Assembly (NCBI GenBank): GCA_038239485.1
Contig: JBBSET010000010.1
Location: forward strand, 9,901-73,900
Direction: 5' to 3'
Source: DASQEH01 sp038239485
GTDB lineage: Bacteria > Actinomycetota > Actinomycetes > Propionibacteriales > Nocardioidaceae
Length of the DNA stretch: 64,000 nucleotides
Both the position numbers and the translations under genes were made by a program. Of the stretch, positions 9,169-17,424 are shown piece after piece. Position 1 is the stretch's first letter, and every line of letters starts with the position of its first letter. The notes under the pieces were generated by a model. That model was not told the origin of the DNA. It searched no databases and saw nothing but the letters and a program-made list of their open reading frames with translations.

Positions 9169-10511
9169 TGTGTTCCTTCAGGACATCGGCGACACGTCTC
9201 TCAAGACATCGGCGACAGGTCTCGGTGCGGTGATGCTCGGGCATGTCGAAGGCGCAGCTGATCTTGACCGCCCTGTTCGTTGACCACCAAAGTCCCGCTG
9301 AGGTCGCCTCCCGCTACGGTGTGCACCGCGCCTGGGTCTACAAGCTCAAGGCCCGGTACGAGGCCGAGGGGCAGACCGCGTTCGAGCCGCGGTCGCGGCG
9401 TCCTAAGTCCAGCCCGGCCGCGATCTCGACTGCAGCGGTGGACCTGATCATCGAGCTGCGAGACAAGCTGAGCACGGCGGGACTCGACGCCGGACCCGAC
9501 ACGATCGCCTGGCACCTGGCCCAGCACCACCAGGTCAGCGTCTCGGTCGCGACGATCAGCCGCTACCTCACCAAGGCCGGCCTCGTCGTCCCCGCACCGA
9601 AGAAGCGACCCAAGTCGTCCTACATCCGGTTCCAAGCCGACCAACCCAACGTGTGCTGGCAGTCCGACTTCACCCACTACCGGCTCACCAGCCCCGACGG
9701 CACCCCCGGCGCCGACGTGGAGATCATCAGCTGGCTCGACGACTGCACCCGCTACGCGCTGCACGTGTCCGCCCACCACCGGATCACCGGCCCGATCGTG
9801 CTGGCCACCTTCCGCACCGCCCTGACCAGGCACGGGATCCCCGCCTCCACCCTGACCGACAACGGCATGGTCTACACCGCCCGCTTCGCCGGCGGACGCG
9901 GCGGCCGCAACAGCTTCGAAAACGAACTGAACCGTCTCCACGTGACCCAGAAGAACTCCCGCCCGAACCACCCCACCACCTGCGGCAAAGCAGAACGGTT
10001 CCAGCAGACCTTCAAGAACTACCTACGATCCCAACCCACCCAGCCGAGCACCATCACCGCGCTCCAAGGCCTCCTGAACATCTTCAGCGACGAGTACAAC
10101 CACCGACGACCACACCGCTCGCTGCCCCACCAAGCCACCCCCGCAGCCCTCTACACCACCATGCCCAAAGCACTGCCCAGCAACTCCCAAGACCCCGACA
10201 CCCACAACCGGATCCGCCACGACCGCGTCGACAGCGCCGGCTCGGTCACCCTGCGCGTAGCCGGCCGCATGCACCACATCGGCGTCGGACGAACCCACAC
10301 CCGAACCCACGTCATCCTGCTCATCCAGGACCTCAACATCCGCATCGTCAACGCCATCACCGGCGAACTCCTCCGCGAACTCGTCCTCAACCCCCACCGC
10401 GACTACCAACCCACCAGAGCCCCCAAAGGACCCACCCGACCACACCCCAAAACCGACGACAGCCGGACCAAGTAGAGGGTCCGGCTGTCGCCTATGTCCT
10501 GAGAGAGGACA
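9169..10511 (+). mobile_element. IS481-family insertion sequence, complete, 1343 bp
   Basis: The element begins TGTGTTCC and ends GAGGACA, and it is bounded by identical 15-bp direct repeats. Its terminal inverted repeats match at 21 of 26 positions, sharing the core CAGGACAT and GGCGACA. A second copy of the core (CAAGACATCGGCGACA, 9202-9217) lies 23 bp inside the left end and may be an additional transposase-binding site. One intact transposase gene fills the interior. The intact ends, gene and duplication indicate a recent insertion. It separates the fermentation genes from the conserved envelope block and lies immediately 3' of a tRNA gene. Confidence 0.88.
9243..10475 (+). CDS. IS481-family transposase (DDE integrase core)
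   Basis: The 410-residue protein starts with a helix-turn-helix region (ASRYGVHRAWVYKLKARY) and a second HTH (SVATISRYLTKAG). An rve integrase core follows, with candidate catalytic residues D in CWQSDFTHY, D in LTDNGMVYT and E in GKAERFQQTFKNYL. The C-terminal part contains the HRRPHRSL segment common to IS481/IS3-like transposases. The frame is complete with no stop, so the element may still be active. Its last 60 or so codons are notably rich in CCC/ACC codons compared with flanking genes, consistent with foreign origin. Confidence 0.93.
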   Translation: MSKAQLILTALFVDHQSPAEVASRYGVHRAWVYKLKARYEAEGQTAFEPRSRRPKSSPAAISTAAVDLIIELRDKLSTAGLDAGPDTIAWHLAQHHQVSVSVATISRYLTKAGLVVPAPKKRPKSSYIRFQADQPNVCWQSDFTHYRLTSPDGTPGADVEIISWLDDCTRYALHVSAHHRITGPIVLATFRTALTRHGIPASTLTDNGMVYTARFAGGRGGRNSFENELNRLHVTQKNSRPNHPTTCGKAERFQQTFKNYLRSQPTQPSTITALQGLLNIFSDEYNHRRPHRSLPHQATPAALYTTMPKALPSNSQDPDTHNRIRHDRVDSAGSVTLRVAGRMHHIGVGRTHTRTHVILLIQDLNIRIVNAITGELLRELVLNPHRDYQPTRAPKGPTRPHPKTDDSRTK

Positions 10512-10526
10512 TGGTCGGGCTGACAG
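10512..10526. repeat. right target-site duplication of the IS481-family element
   Basis: This copy is identical to 9154-9168 and starts exactly one base after the right end of the IS. It is also the functional 3' end of the tRNA-Pro gene. Confidence 0.85.
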
Positions 10527-10588
10527 GATTTGAACCTGCGGCCTCGTCGTCCCGAACGACGCGCGCTACCAAACTGCGCCACAGCCCG
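10512..10588 (-). tRNA. tRNA-Pro (anticodon CGG)
   Basis: The reverse complement folds as a 77-nt tRNA. The acceptor CGGGCTG pairs with CAGCCCG, discriminator A and encoded CCA follow, the D arm is GCGC-AGTTTGGTA-GCGC, the anticodon stem CGTCG/CGACG encloses loop TTCGGGA, and the T arm contains GGTTCAAATC. The anticodon CGG reads proline CCG codons, which are frequent here. The IS abuts the CCA end, so the natural 3' trailer and terminator have been displaced, but the mature sequence is intact. Confidence 0.95.
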
Positions 10589-10681
10589 AGGCCGGGGTGA
10601 GTCTACCTGAGCAGGCGCCGACCGCGGCACGGCGTCTCGCCGCCTCGGACACGACGTCGAGATGCACTCGTAGCGCGGCTC

Positions 10682-11587
10682 TCACGCCGGCTTCGCGGTC
10701 AGAGTCAGCAGGCTTGCCTCCGGGTAGCAGCAGAACCGATAGGGAGCGTAAGGAGACGTCCCGAGCCCAGCCGACACGTGCAGCCACGCCTGTCTGCCGT
10801 CGGCACGGTAGTGGTGCAGCCCACGCGAACGGCGCGCGTCCAAGTCGCAGTTGGTGACGAGGGCGCCGTACCCCGGCACCCGCAGCTGGCCGCCGTGGGT
10901 GTGACCGGCGAAGATCGCGTCGTACCCGTCTGTCGTGAACGCGTCGAGGACGCGCAGGTACGGGGCGTGCGCCACACCGAGCCTCAGGTCGGCCGACGGG
11001 TCGGCCTCGCCGGCGACGGCCGGCAGGTCGTCGTACCTCAGGTGCGGATCGTCGACCCCTGCGAAGGCGATGCTCGACCCGGACACCTTGAGCTCGCCGA
11101 GCCGGTTGCTGAGGTCGAGCCAGCCCACTTCGTCGAATGCCGTCCTGAGCTGGCGCCACGGTAGCGGCGGCCCCTGGAACTTCTTACGGCCACCGTTGGG
11201 CAGGAAGTAGCGCAGCGGGTTCTTGCGAACCGGTCCCCAGTAGTCGTTGGACCCGAGCACGAACACGCCGGGCAGGTCACGCAGGTCGCCGAGCGCAGCC
11301 ATCAGCAGCGGCAGCGAGTCCGGGTGGCTGATGTTGTCCCCTGTGTTGACGACCAGGTCGGGCTCGAGGGCAGCCAAGCCACGCAGCCAGTCCTGCTTCT
11401 TGTGCTGCGACGGAACCAGGTGGATGTCTGACAGGTGCAGCACCTTCAGGTCGGAGCTCCCCATGGGCAGACAGGGGATCTCGGCCCTCCGGAGGCGGAA
11501 CGCACGCACCTCGTAGCCGGCCGAGTAGGCCAGTCCACCGGCGCCCAGAGCTGCCGCTCCGGCGGTGACCTTCACGAGGGTATGCAT
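10682..11587 (-). CDS. membrane-anchored metallophosphoesterase (Rv3683-like)
   Basis: The 301-residue product starts with a hydrophobic anchor (VTAGAAALGAGGLAYSAGY) and then carries calcineurin-type metal motifs: SDIHL, NTGDNIS, GSNDYWG and the C-terminal GHTHGGQ. The third motif reads GSND where most relatives have GNHD, so the usual motif-III histidine seems to be replaced. Members of the YkuE/Rv3683 branch act at or outside the membrane; the substrate is not known. The gene is the neighbour of ponA2 in mycobacteria too. The ATG at 11587 is used because the longer start lacks support. Its start codon is 26 bp from that of the divergent yqeY gene. Confidence 0.85.
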   Translation of the reverse strand: MHTLVKVTAGAAALGAGGLAYSAGYEVRAFRLRRAEIPCLPMGSSDLKVLHLSDIHLVPSQHKKQDWLRGLAALEPDLVVNTGDNISHPDSLPLLMAALGDLRDLPGVFVLGSNDYWGPVRKNPLRYFLPNGGRKKFQGPPLPWRQLRTAFDEVGWLDLSNRLGELKVSGSSIAFAGVDDPHLRYDDLPAVAGEADPSADLRLGVAHAPYLRVLDAFTTDGYDAIFAGHTHGGQLRVPGYGALVTNCDLDARRSRGLHHYRADGRQAWLHVSAGLGTSPYAPYRFCCYPEASLLTLTAKPA

Positions 11588-11613
11588 TGGACAAGGCTGC
11601 CACACTGGGTCGC

Positions 11614-12072
11614 ATGCCCTCGCTCAAGGACCAGCTGCGCGAACACCTGACGGCGTCGATGAAGGCACGCAACGAACTCCGCTCGTCGACATTGCGGATG
11701 GCGCTCGCGGCGATCACCAACGCCGAGGTCGCCGGCAAGCAGGCCCGCGTGCTGAGCGACCACGACGTCACCGGGGTGCTCGCGAGCGAGAGCAAGAAGC
11801 GGCGTGAGGCGGCCACCGCCTTCGAGGCCGCGGACCGCCCCATGCTGGCTGACAAGGAGCGGGCCGAGACGGCCATCCTCGCCGAGTTCCTGCCCGAACC
11901 CATGACGGCCGACGAGATCTCGGCGCTTGTGAGCACGACCATAGCCGACCTCGGGGTGGCAGGCGACGGCATGCGGGCGATGGGACGGGTGATGGGCGCC
12001 GTCAGTCCCGTCGTCAAAGGCCGCGCCGACGGCGGAACGGTCTCGGCCGAGGTGCGGCGTCAGCTGGGCTGA
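11614..12072 (+). CDS. GatB/YqeY family protein
   Basis: The 152-residue product (MPSLKDQLREHLTASMKARN...) matches stand-alone YqeY proteins, which resemble the tail domain of the GatB amidotransferase subunit. Conserved features are the KARNELRSSTLRM helix, the YqeY central EFLPEPMTADEI segment and the GDGMRAMGRVMG region. The molecular role is unproven; related GatB domains bind tRNA. No Shine-Dalgarno is visible before the ATG, and a TANNNT-like CACACT lies about seven bases upstream, so the message could be leaderless. It overlaps the divergent phosphoesterase promoter. Confidence 0.88.
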   Translation: MPSLKDQLREHLTASMKARNELRSSTLRMALAAITNAEVAGKQARVLSDHDVTGVLASESKKRREAATAFEAADRPMLADKERAETAILAEFLPEPMTADEISALVSTTIADLGVAGDGMRAMGRVMGAVSPVVKGRADGGTVSAEVRRQLG

Positions 12073-12102
12073 CGCCGCTCAGCTATCGGTCGCGGTGCGG
12101 GC

Positions 12103-14487
12103 TCAGGGGCCGTTGCCCTTGCCAGGTCCCGAGGTGGGCGGACCCCCACCGTTCGGCGGCTTCGGGGGCTTCGGCGGCTTCGGGGGCTTCGGCTTGTGCA
12201 CGACCGGTGCAGGACCGTTCGACGTGTAGATCACGATCGCCTGGCCAGAGGCACCCTGGCCGGACGGGGTGGTGTAGGCGACAGTCCCGTAGGGGGCGTT
12301 GGAGTACACCCCGCTCCCGATGATGGGGTGGAAACCGAGGGCCGTCAGCGCCGAGGCTGCCGCCTGCGGGCTCTGCCCGAAGTACGACGGGATCGAGACG
12401 GTCTGACCCGCGACGACACTGGGGTCGGGGGCCACGAAGTCCTTGTTGGGCAGGTACTGTTCGATGCCCAGCATGGCGTCGTGCCACAGGGGTCCGGCGA
12501 GCGCGCCACCGCCCGCGGTGTCGTTGGTGAGATACACCCCGCCAACGGTGAGCCCGCGCAGGTCCCGTTGATCGCCGTTGTCCTGGACCCCCGCGACCAC
12601 GGCGGCCGTGGCCATGGTGGGCGTGTAACCCGTGAACCAGACGGCCTTGGTGTCGCTCGTCGTACCGGTCTTGGCCGCCGAGGGCTGGTTGATGGTGTCG
12701 CCGTAGATGTAGCCGAACCCACCCGGCTCCTGGACTCCCTGGAGGATGGCATTGACGGCGTCGGCGTAGGCGGGCCTGAGCACCCGGTTGCACGACGGGC
12801 CCTGGGTCGACATCAGGTTGCCCCCGGAGTCGCGGATCTGCAGGATCGGCGTCGCGTCGCAGTGCACGCCCCGGTTGGCGAAGGTGGCGTACGCCTCGGC
12901 CATCTCCAGCGGGCTCACGTCGACCGTGCCGAGCGTGAACGACGGCAGGCGGAAGAGCGAAGGGTCGGGAAGGTTGACGCCCATCTGCTTGGCCAGCCGC
13001 CACGGCTGGCAGACACCGGTCATCTCCTCGAGCTGCGCGTAGAAGGTGTTCACCGACTGCCGCGTCCCGGTGTAGAGGTTGAAGGTGCCGGTTCCGGTGG
13101 AGTTGTTGACCACCCATGGCGTGCTGGGGTAGGCGGGGGCGCCCGGACAGTTGCGGTAGTTGGACTCGGGGATCGAAATCGTCTGGGGCGCGTTGATCGT
13201 CGTGTTGAGGGGGATCTTCTGCTTGATCGCCGCCGACAGTACGAACGGCTTGAAGTTCGACCCGGCCTGGAAGCCGGCCGCATCGCCGTACTGCCGGGGG
13301 ACCGTGTAGTTCAGGAAGCTCTCGCCCTTGTGCGACTTGTCGCCCATCGGGCGCGACTGCGCGAGCGCCCGGACGTAGCCCGTGCCAGGCTCGACCATCG
13401 CCACAGCTCCGATGGCGTGGTCGGTGGGCTTCACATGGTTGCTGACCGCATGGTTGGCGGACCGCTGGAACTTGAGGTTCACCGTGCTCGTGATCGTCAG
13501 TCCGCCGTCGTACACGGCGAACCGCCGCTGGGCAACCGTCTTGCCGAGATCGGGGTCCTGGAGCAGGTAGTGGAGCAGGTAGTCGCAGAACCACGGCGCC
13601 TTGCTGCTGATGCAACCGTTGGGCGCCGAGCTCAGGTGGAGCCTGAGCGGGGCCCGCTTGGCCGCCCGGACCTGTCTCGTCGTGATCACGTGCAGCTGGT
13701 ACATCCGGTCGAGCACGGTGTCGCGCCGGTCGATGGCGGAGACCCGGCTGTTGGTGGGGTCGTATCCCGTCGGGTTCTTCACCAGCCCGGCGAGAAGGGC
13801 CGACTGCGTCAGGTTGAGCTTGGCCGCGGTGGTGGAGAAGTAGTGCTCGGCGGCGGCCTGGATGCCGTAGGCGCCGTCGCCGTAGTAGGCGGTGTTGAGG
13901 TAGTGCTCGAGGATCTGGTTCTTGGTGTAGTGGTCCTCGAGCCACACGGCGTACCGAAGCTCCAGCAGCTTGCGCGCCTGCGTATCCGCGACCGCGGCGG
14001 CGCGGCCCTTGGCGGTTGTGGCCTTCTCGACCCGGCTGAGCTTGACCAGCTGCTGGGTGATCGTCGACCCGCCCTGCACGACGTTGCCGTTGAACAGGTT
14101 GACGACGAACGCCCGCCCGGTGCCCTGCACGTCGATGGCGCCGTGCTCATAGAAGCGGGAGTCCTCGATCGCGATGATCGCCTGCCGCATCTTGTACGAG
14201 ATCTGGTTGAGCGGGACGTACGTCCGGTCCTCGTCGTAGAAGGATGCCAGTGGCTTGCCGGTGGCTGTCAGGACCTGGGTCCGCTGCTTCAGCGTCGGCA
14301 GCTTGAACCGCAGCGGGAAGCTCTTCACCGCTTGGGCGCTGCTCTGCGCACCCATGTCCAGCAGGCCGATCCACGGGAGCGCGAGGCCGGCGATGAGCAC
14401 GCCGGAGAGCACGCTGACGCCGATGATGACAGCAAGCTGATGGATCAACCCGCCCTCGTGCCGAGCGGGTCGTACGATCATGGGCAT
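12103..14487 (-). CDS. ponA2: class A penicillin-binding protein with PASTA domain (PonA2-like)
   Basis: The 794-residue protein has a short cytoplasmic tail and one membrane segment (LAVIIGVSVLSGVLIAGLALPWIG). A GT51 glycosyltransferase domain follows, with EDSRFYEHGAID, GGSTITQQLVKL and EHYLNTAYYGDGAYGI. The transpeptidase domain has SxxK in GSNFKPF and KTGTTSDTKAVWF. A single PASTA domain (about 700-765) precedes a proline/lysine-rich tail with KPPKPP repeats. Such enzymes polymerise and cross-link peptidoglycan. M. tuberculosis PonA2 has the same architecture and the same whiB4/Rv3683 neighbours and is linked there to non-replicating survival. Divergent from whiB4. Confidence 0.93.
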   Translation of the reverse strand: MPMIVRPARHEGGLIHQLAVIIGVSVLSGVLIAGLALPWIGLLDMGAQSSAQAVKSFPLRFKLPTLKQRTQVLTATGKPLASFYDEDRTYVPLNQISYKMRQAIIAIEDSRFYEHGAIDVQGTGRAFVVNLFNGNVVQGGSTITQQLVKLSRVEKATTAKGRAAAVADTQARKLLELRYAVWLEDHYTKNQILEHYLNTAYYGDGAYGIQAAAEHYFSTTAAKLNLTQSALLAGLVKNPTGYDPTNSRVSAIDRRDTVLDRMYQLHVITTRQVRAAKRAPLRLHLSSAPNGCISSKAPWFCDYLLHYLLQDPDLGKTVAQRRFAVYDGGLTITSTVNLKFQRSANHAVSNHVKPTDHAIGAVAMVEPGTGYVRALAQSRPMGDKSHKGESFLNYTVPRQYGDAAGFQAGSNFKPFVLSAAIKQKIPLNTTINAPQTISIPESNYRNCPGAPAYPSTPWVVNNSTGTGTFNLYTGTRQSVNTFYAQLEEMTGVCQPWRLAKQMGVNLPDPSLFRLPSFTLGTVDVSPLEMAEAYATFANRGVHCDATPILQIRDSGGNLMSTQGPSCNRVLRPAYADAVNAILQGVQEPGGFGYIYGDTINQPSAAKTGTTSDTKAVWFTGYTPTMATAAVVAGVQDNGDQRDLRGLTVGGVYLTNDTAGGGALAGPLWHDAMLGIEQYLPNKDFVAPDPSVVAGQTVSIPSYFGQSPQAAASALTALGFHPIIGSGVYSNAPYGTVAYTTPSGQGASGQAIVIYTSNGPAPVVHKPKPPKPPKPPKPPNGGGPPTSGPGKGNGP

Positions 14488-14762
14488 ACGGGAGAGGATA
14501 CGGGACGTCCGACGTCCGGTTCGAAAATCTGGAGCCGGTCAGCGCGCCTGACCGGCGTCACACGGTCTGGTTGCGAGCGCTGCTGGCCTGCTGCGCCCAA
14601 TGACCAGACCGTACCTAGTCATGTCGGACTAGTGGAATTGCCTCGTTTGTGTCTTTCACCCGAGAGTGGCGTATCTTAGAATTGCCTTAGCGCAAAAGCC
14701 ATGCTTGCGGTGTACTGGTGTCGACCAGTGGCGTTTCTCTCTCGGTAGGACATAGGTTCGTT

Positions 14763-15068
14763 ATGACTTGGAATGAGCACTGGGCTGACATCGCGTCGTG
14801 TCGCGGCAGCCGGCCGGACGAGATGTTCGTCAAGGGCGCGGCACAGAACCGGGCAAAGCAGGTGTGCTGGCAGTGCCCAGTACGCACGGAGTGCCTGGCC
14901 GAAGCCTTGGACAACACCATCGAATGGGGCGTCTGGGGGGGTATGACCGAGCGCGAGCGCCGGGCCTTGCTTCGCCGCAGGCCCAACGTCACCTCGTGGC
15001 GCAACCTGCTCGAGACGGCGCGTGAGCAGCATGCCGTCGCGATGATCGACGCCGAGGACGTCGGCTGA
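14763..15068 (+). CDS. whiB4: WhiB-family iron-sulfur transcription factor (WhiB4 position)
   Basis: The 101-residue product has the four-cysteine WhiB pattern (SC ... VCWQCPVRTEC) followed by the GVWGGM turn and a basic ERRALLRRR segment. WhiB proteins bind a 4Fe-4S cluster sensitive to O2 or NO and act with the primary sigma factor. WhiB4 in M. tuberculosis is a redox sensor in the same place, between ponA2 and the ArsA-like genes. The start at MTWNEHWAD follows family length; an upstream in-frame ATG at 14718 would add 15 unmatched residues. The 275-bp gap to ponA2 must hold both promoters. Confidence 0.9.
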   Translation: MTWNEHWADIASCRGSRPDEMFVKGAAQNRAKQVCWQCPVRTECLAEALDNTIEWGVWGGMTERERRALLRRRPNVTSWRNLLETAREQHAVAMIDAEDVG

Positions 15069-15082
15069 GGCGGAGCCTCTTG

Positions 15083-15104
15083 TGAGCGCCGGCTCAGGCG
15101 CTCA
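15083..15104. terminator. bidirectional hairpin between convergent whiB4 and ArsA-like genes
   Basis: TGAGCGCC and GGCGCTCA form a perfect 8-bp stem with a 6-base loop. It covers the stop codon of the minus-strand ATPase gene (15094-15096) and lies 15 bases after the whiB4 stop, so it can serve both convergent transcripts. No T-run is present. Confidence 0.5.
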
Positions 15105-16305
15105 TCAGTTCGCCGACCTCGCGGAGCGAGTCCAGGTCGTGCACGTCGCTCGCCAAGGCGGCCACGGTCGCGGTTGCCACCGTCGGGTGGGCCGAGGCAA
15201 AGCGGCGTCGAAGCGTGCGCTCTCGGCTGACCCTGGCCAGTCGCTCGGCGTGCAGACGGAGCAGGGCCGAGGTGAGGGCGTTGTCGGTGTCGAGCTGCTC
15301 CGCTGCGGCCAGCGCTGCCTGAGCCGAGATGCCAGGGGCGGGACTGGTGGCGACCCGGTTCAGGACCAGACCCGCGAGCGGCATACCGTCCGACGCCAGC
15401 CGTTCGACGAAGAAGGCGGCCTCGCGAAGCGCATCGTCGTCGGGTGACGCGACGACGATGAAGGCGGTCTGGTCGTCCTTGAGCAGCTGGTAGGTCATGT
15501 CGGCTCGGGCCCGGAAGCCGCCGAAGACGGTGTCGAGCGCGGCCACGAATGTCTGGACGTCGCGGAGCATCTGACCTCCGAGCACCTTGGAGACGGTGTT
15601 CGTCACCATCGACACGCCGAAGCTGAGCAGCTTGGCAGGCCCACGCGCGGGTGCCAGCAGGATCCGGATCAGCCGGCCGTCGAGGAACGACGAGAGCCGG
15701 TCGGGCGCGTCGAGGAAGTCCAGCGCTGAGCGCGACGGCGGCGTGTCCACGACGATGAGGTCCCAACGGCCGCTCTTGACCGCTTCGGCGTGGAGCTGGC
15801 CGAGCTTCTCCATCGCCATGTACTCCTGCGTGCCGGCGAACGAGCTCGACAGCGCCTGGTAGAACGGGTTCGACAGGATCTGCTCCGCCTTGGCCGGGGT
15901 GGCATGGGACTGGACGACGTCGTCGAACGTTCGCTTCATGTCGAGCATCATGGCGTCGAGGGAGCCACCGGCGGTGTCGTCGACGCCGACGACGGGGCGC
16001 GGATGGTTGTCCAGCTGGGTCAGCCCCATCGACTGTGCCAGGCGTCGCGCTGGGTCGATGGTCAAGACGACCACCTTGCGCCCACGCTCCGCCGCCCGCA
16101 GCGCCAGCGCCGCCGACGTCGTCGTCTTGCCGACACCGCCGGAGCCGCAGCACACGATGATGCGGACGGAGGGGTCGCTGATCAGCGCCTCGGTGTCGAG
16201 CTGGCGTACGTCTGACAGCCGAGCCGCCAACGGACCGACCCTGGGTCCGGTGCCACGACGAGGCTGCTGGCGGGTGGAATGCGAGGTCTGGGCTTTGCGC
16301 GGCAT
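15094..16305 (-). CDS. ArsA/GET3-like anion-transporting ATPase (Rv3680-like)
   Basis: The 403-residue product has a deviant Walker A (CGSGGVGKTTTSAAL, about residues 52-66), the switch motif VLTIDPARRLAQ and the second ATPase signature VVDTPPSR. It is homologous in position and type to Rv3680, partner of Rv3679. The basic N-terminal 45 residues are low in similarity. The two mycobacterial ATPases form a complex linked to cell-envelope and glycerol stress; arsenical transport is not implied, since no ArsB is nearby. Its ATG overlaps the stop of the upstream partner (ATGA), indicating a two-gene operon. Confidence 0.88.
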   Translation of the reverse strand: MPRKAQTSHSTRQQPRRGTGPRVGPLAARLSDVRQLDTEALISDPSVRIIVCCGSGGVGKTTTSAALALRAAERGRKVVVLTIDPARRLAQSMGLTQLDNHPRPVVGVDDTAGGSLDAMMLDMKRTFDDVVQSHATPAKAEQILSNPFYQALSSSFAGTQEYMAMEKLGQLHAEAVKSGRWDLIVVDTPPSRSALDFLDAPDRLSSFLDGRLIRILLAPARGPAKLLSFGVSMVTNTVSKVLGGQMLRDVQTFVAALDTVFGGFRARADMTYQLLKDDQTAFIVVASPDDDALREAAFFVERLASDGMPLAGLVLNRVATSPAPGISAQAALAAAEQLDTDNALTSALLRLHAERLARVSRERTLRRRFASAHPTVATATVAALASDVHDLDSLREVGELMSA

Positions 16306-17294
16306 CAGAAGAGGTCGCTCTCGGACAGCTGTTCGGCCAGGTCGTACAAGGCCCCGAGGTCGACGCCGTCGGCGAGGTAGGGAAGGCTCACGATCGGTCG
16401 CCCCGCGTCTGCCAGCTGACGCAGCTGCTCGGTCTCCAGCTTCATCCGCTCTGCGTGCTCGTGACCGATCTGCATGAGCCCTGCGACGACCGCCTCGGTG
16501 GACTTGACACCCGCCTCCTTGAGCGCCACCTCGATGGTGGCGGCGTCCAGCTCGCGCGCAGCGGCGGCATCGATCTGCTCGGTCGGGAGCCCGGACTGGC
16601 GGGCTGAGTTCACGATGACGTTGCCCACCGGAAGCCCGATGCCCGCGAGCTCCTCGATCGCATCGAGCGTCTCCTGGACCGGCATCTCCTCGAGGAAGGT
16701 CACGAAGTGCACGAGGGTGCTGTCGGACCTGAGCAACCGCATGATCGAGTCGGCCTGCTTGCGGATCGGGCCGACCTTGGCGATTCCGGCAACCTCGGTG
16801 TTGACGTTGAGGAAGTTGCCGATGCGCCCGGTCGGGGGCGCGTCGAGGATGACGGCGTCGTACGCGGGTGAGCCGTTCTCGACCCGACCGGTCGCCTCGT
16901 ACACCTTGCCGGTGAGCAGGACGTCCCGGACGCCCGGAGCGACCGTCGTAGCGAAGTCGATGACCCCGAAACGGTCCAGCACCTTGCCGGCACGACCCAG
17001 CCGGTAGAACATGTCGAGGTACTCGAGCAGTGCGGCCTCGGTGTCGATGGCCAGCGCGAGGACCTCGCCCCCCTCGGAGCCGACGGCGATGCGGCGCTCC
17101 TCATACGGCAGCGGTGCCACGTCGAACAACGACGCGATGCCCTGGCGTCCCTCGACCTCGCACAGCAGGACCCGCCTGCCGCCGGCCGCGAGCGCGAGCG
17201 CGAGCGCTGCCGACACCGTCGTCTTGCCGGTCCCGCCCTTGCCGGTGACGATGTGGAGCCTGACCTCGGAGCTGGATCCGCCAGGTTCTGTCAC
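16305..17294 (-). CDS. ArsA/GET3-like ATPase (Rv3679-like)
   Basis: The 329-residue product has a deviant Walker A near the N-terminus (VTGKGGTGKTTVSAAL, about 16-31) and the downstream AVILDAPPTGRIGNFL signature of the SIMIBI-class ATPases. It is the first gene of an overlapping pair with the Rv3680-like gene; each probably supplies one half of a heteromeric ATPase. The next gene, a CoA-transferase subunit, is divergent, and this gene starts 130 bp away from it. The start chosen gives the usual actinobacterial N-terminus. Confidence 0.88.
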   Translation of the reverse strand: MTEPGGSSSEVRLHIVTGKGGTGKTTVSAALALALAAGGRRVLLCEVEGRQGIASLFDVAPLPYEERRIAVGSEGGEVLALAIDTEAALLEYLDMFYRLGRAGKVLDRFGVIDFATTVAPGVRDVLLTGKVYEATGRVENGSPAYDAVILDAPPTGRIGNFLNVNTEVAGIAKVGPIRKQADSIMRLLRSDSTLVHFVTFLEEMPVQETLDAIEELAGIGLPVGNVIVNSARQSGLPTEQIDAAAARELDAATIEVALKEAGVKSTEAVVAGLMQIGHEHAERMKLETEQLRQLADAGRPIVSLPYLADGVDLGALYDLAEQLSESDLF

Positions 17295-17424
17295 CTGAAC
17301 AGCCTACGTGGGCTTATCGGACCTCGCTGTCGCTGTGATGGAGTAGGTTGCATAGGCTCCGACCAGCCGAGCGGCCATGCCGGCTCGCGCTGAGCGTCGG
17401 CAGTCCGTACGTAGGGGGTGGTCG

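Noticed and set aside
9153..10526. Direct repeats at tRNA-Pro read as attL/attR of an integrated phage or ICE
   Set aside because: The repeats abut the IS inverted repeats exactly and no integrase of the tyrosine or serine type lies between them, so a long IS481 target duplication is simpler.
12196..14679. An 827-codon plus-strand open frame antisense to ponA2
   Set aside because: Same reasoning: ponA2 has complete domain motifs, while the antisense translation is low-complexity.
15094..17294. Arsenite export system
   Set aside because: The two ArsA-like ATPases lack ArsB/ArsR/ArsD neighbours and match the Rv3679-Rv3680 envelope-linked pair in order and position.
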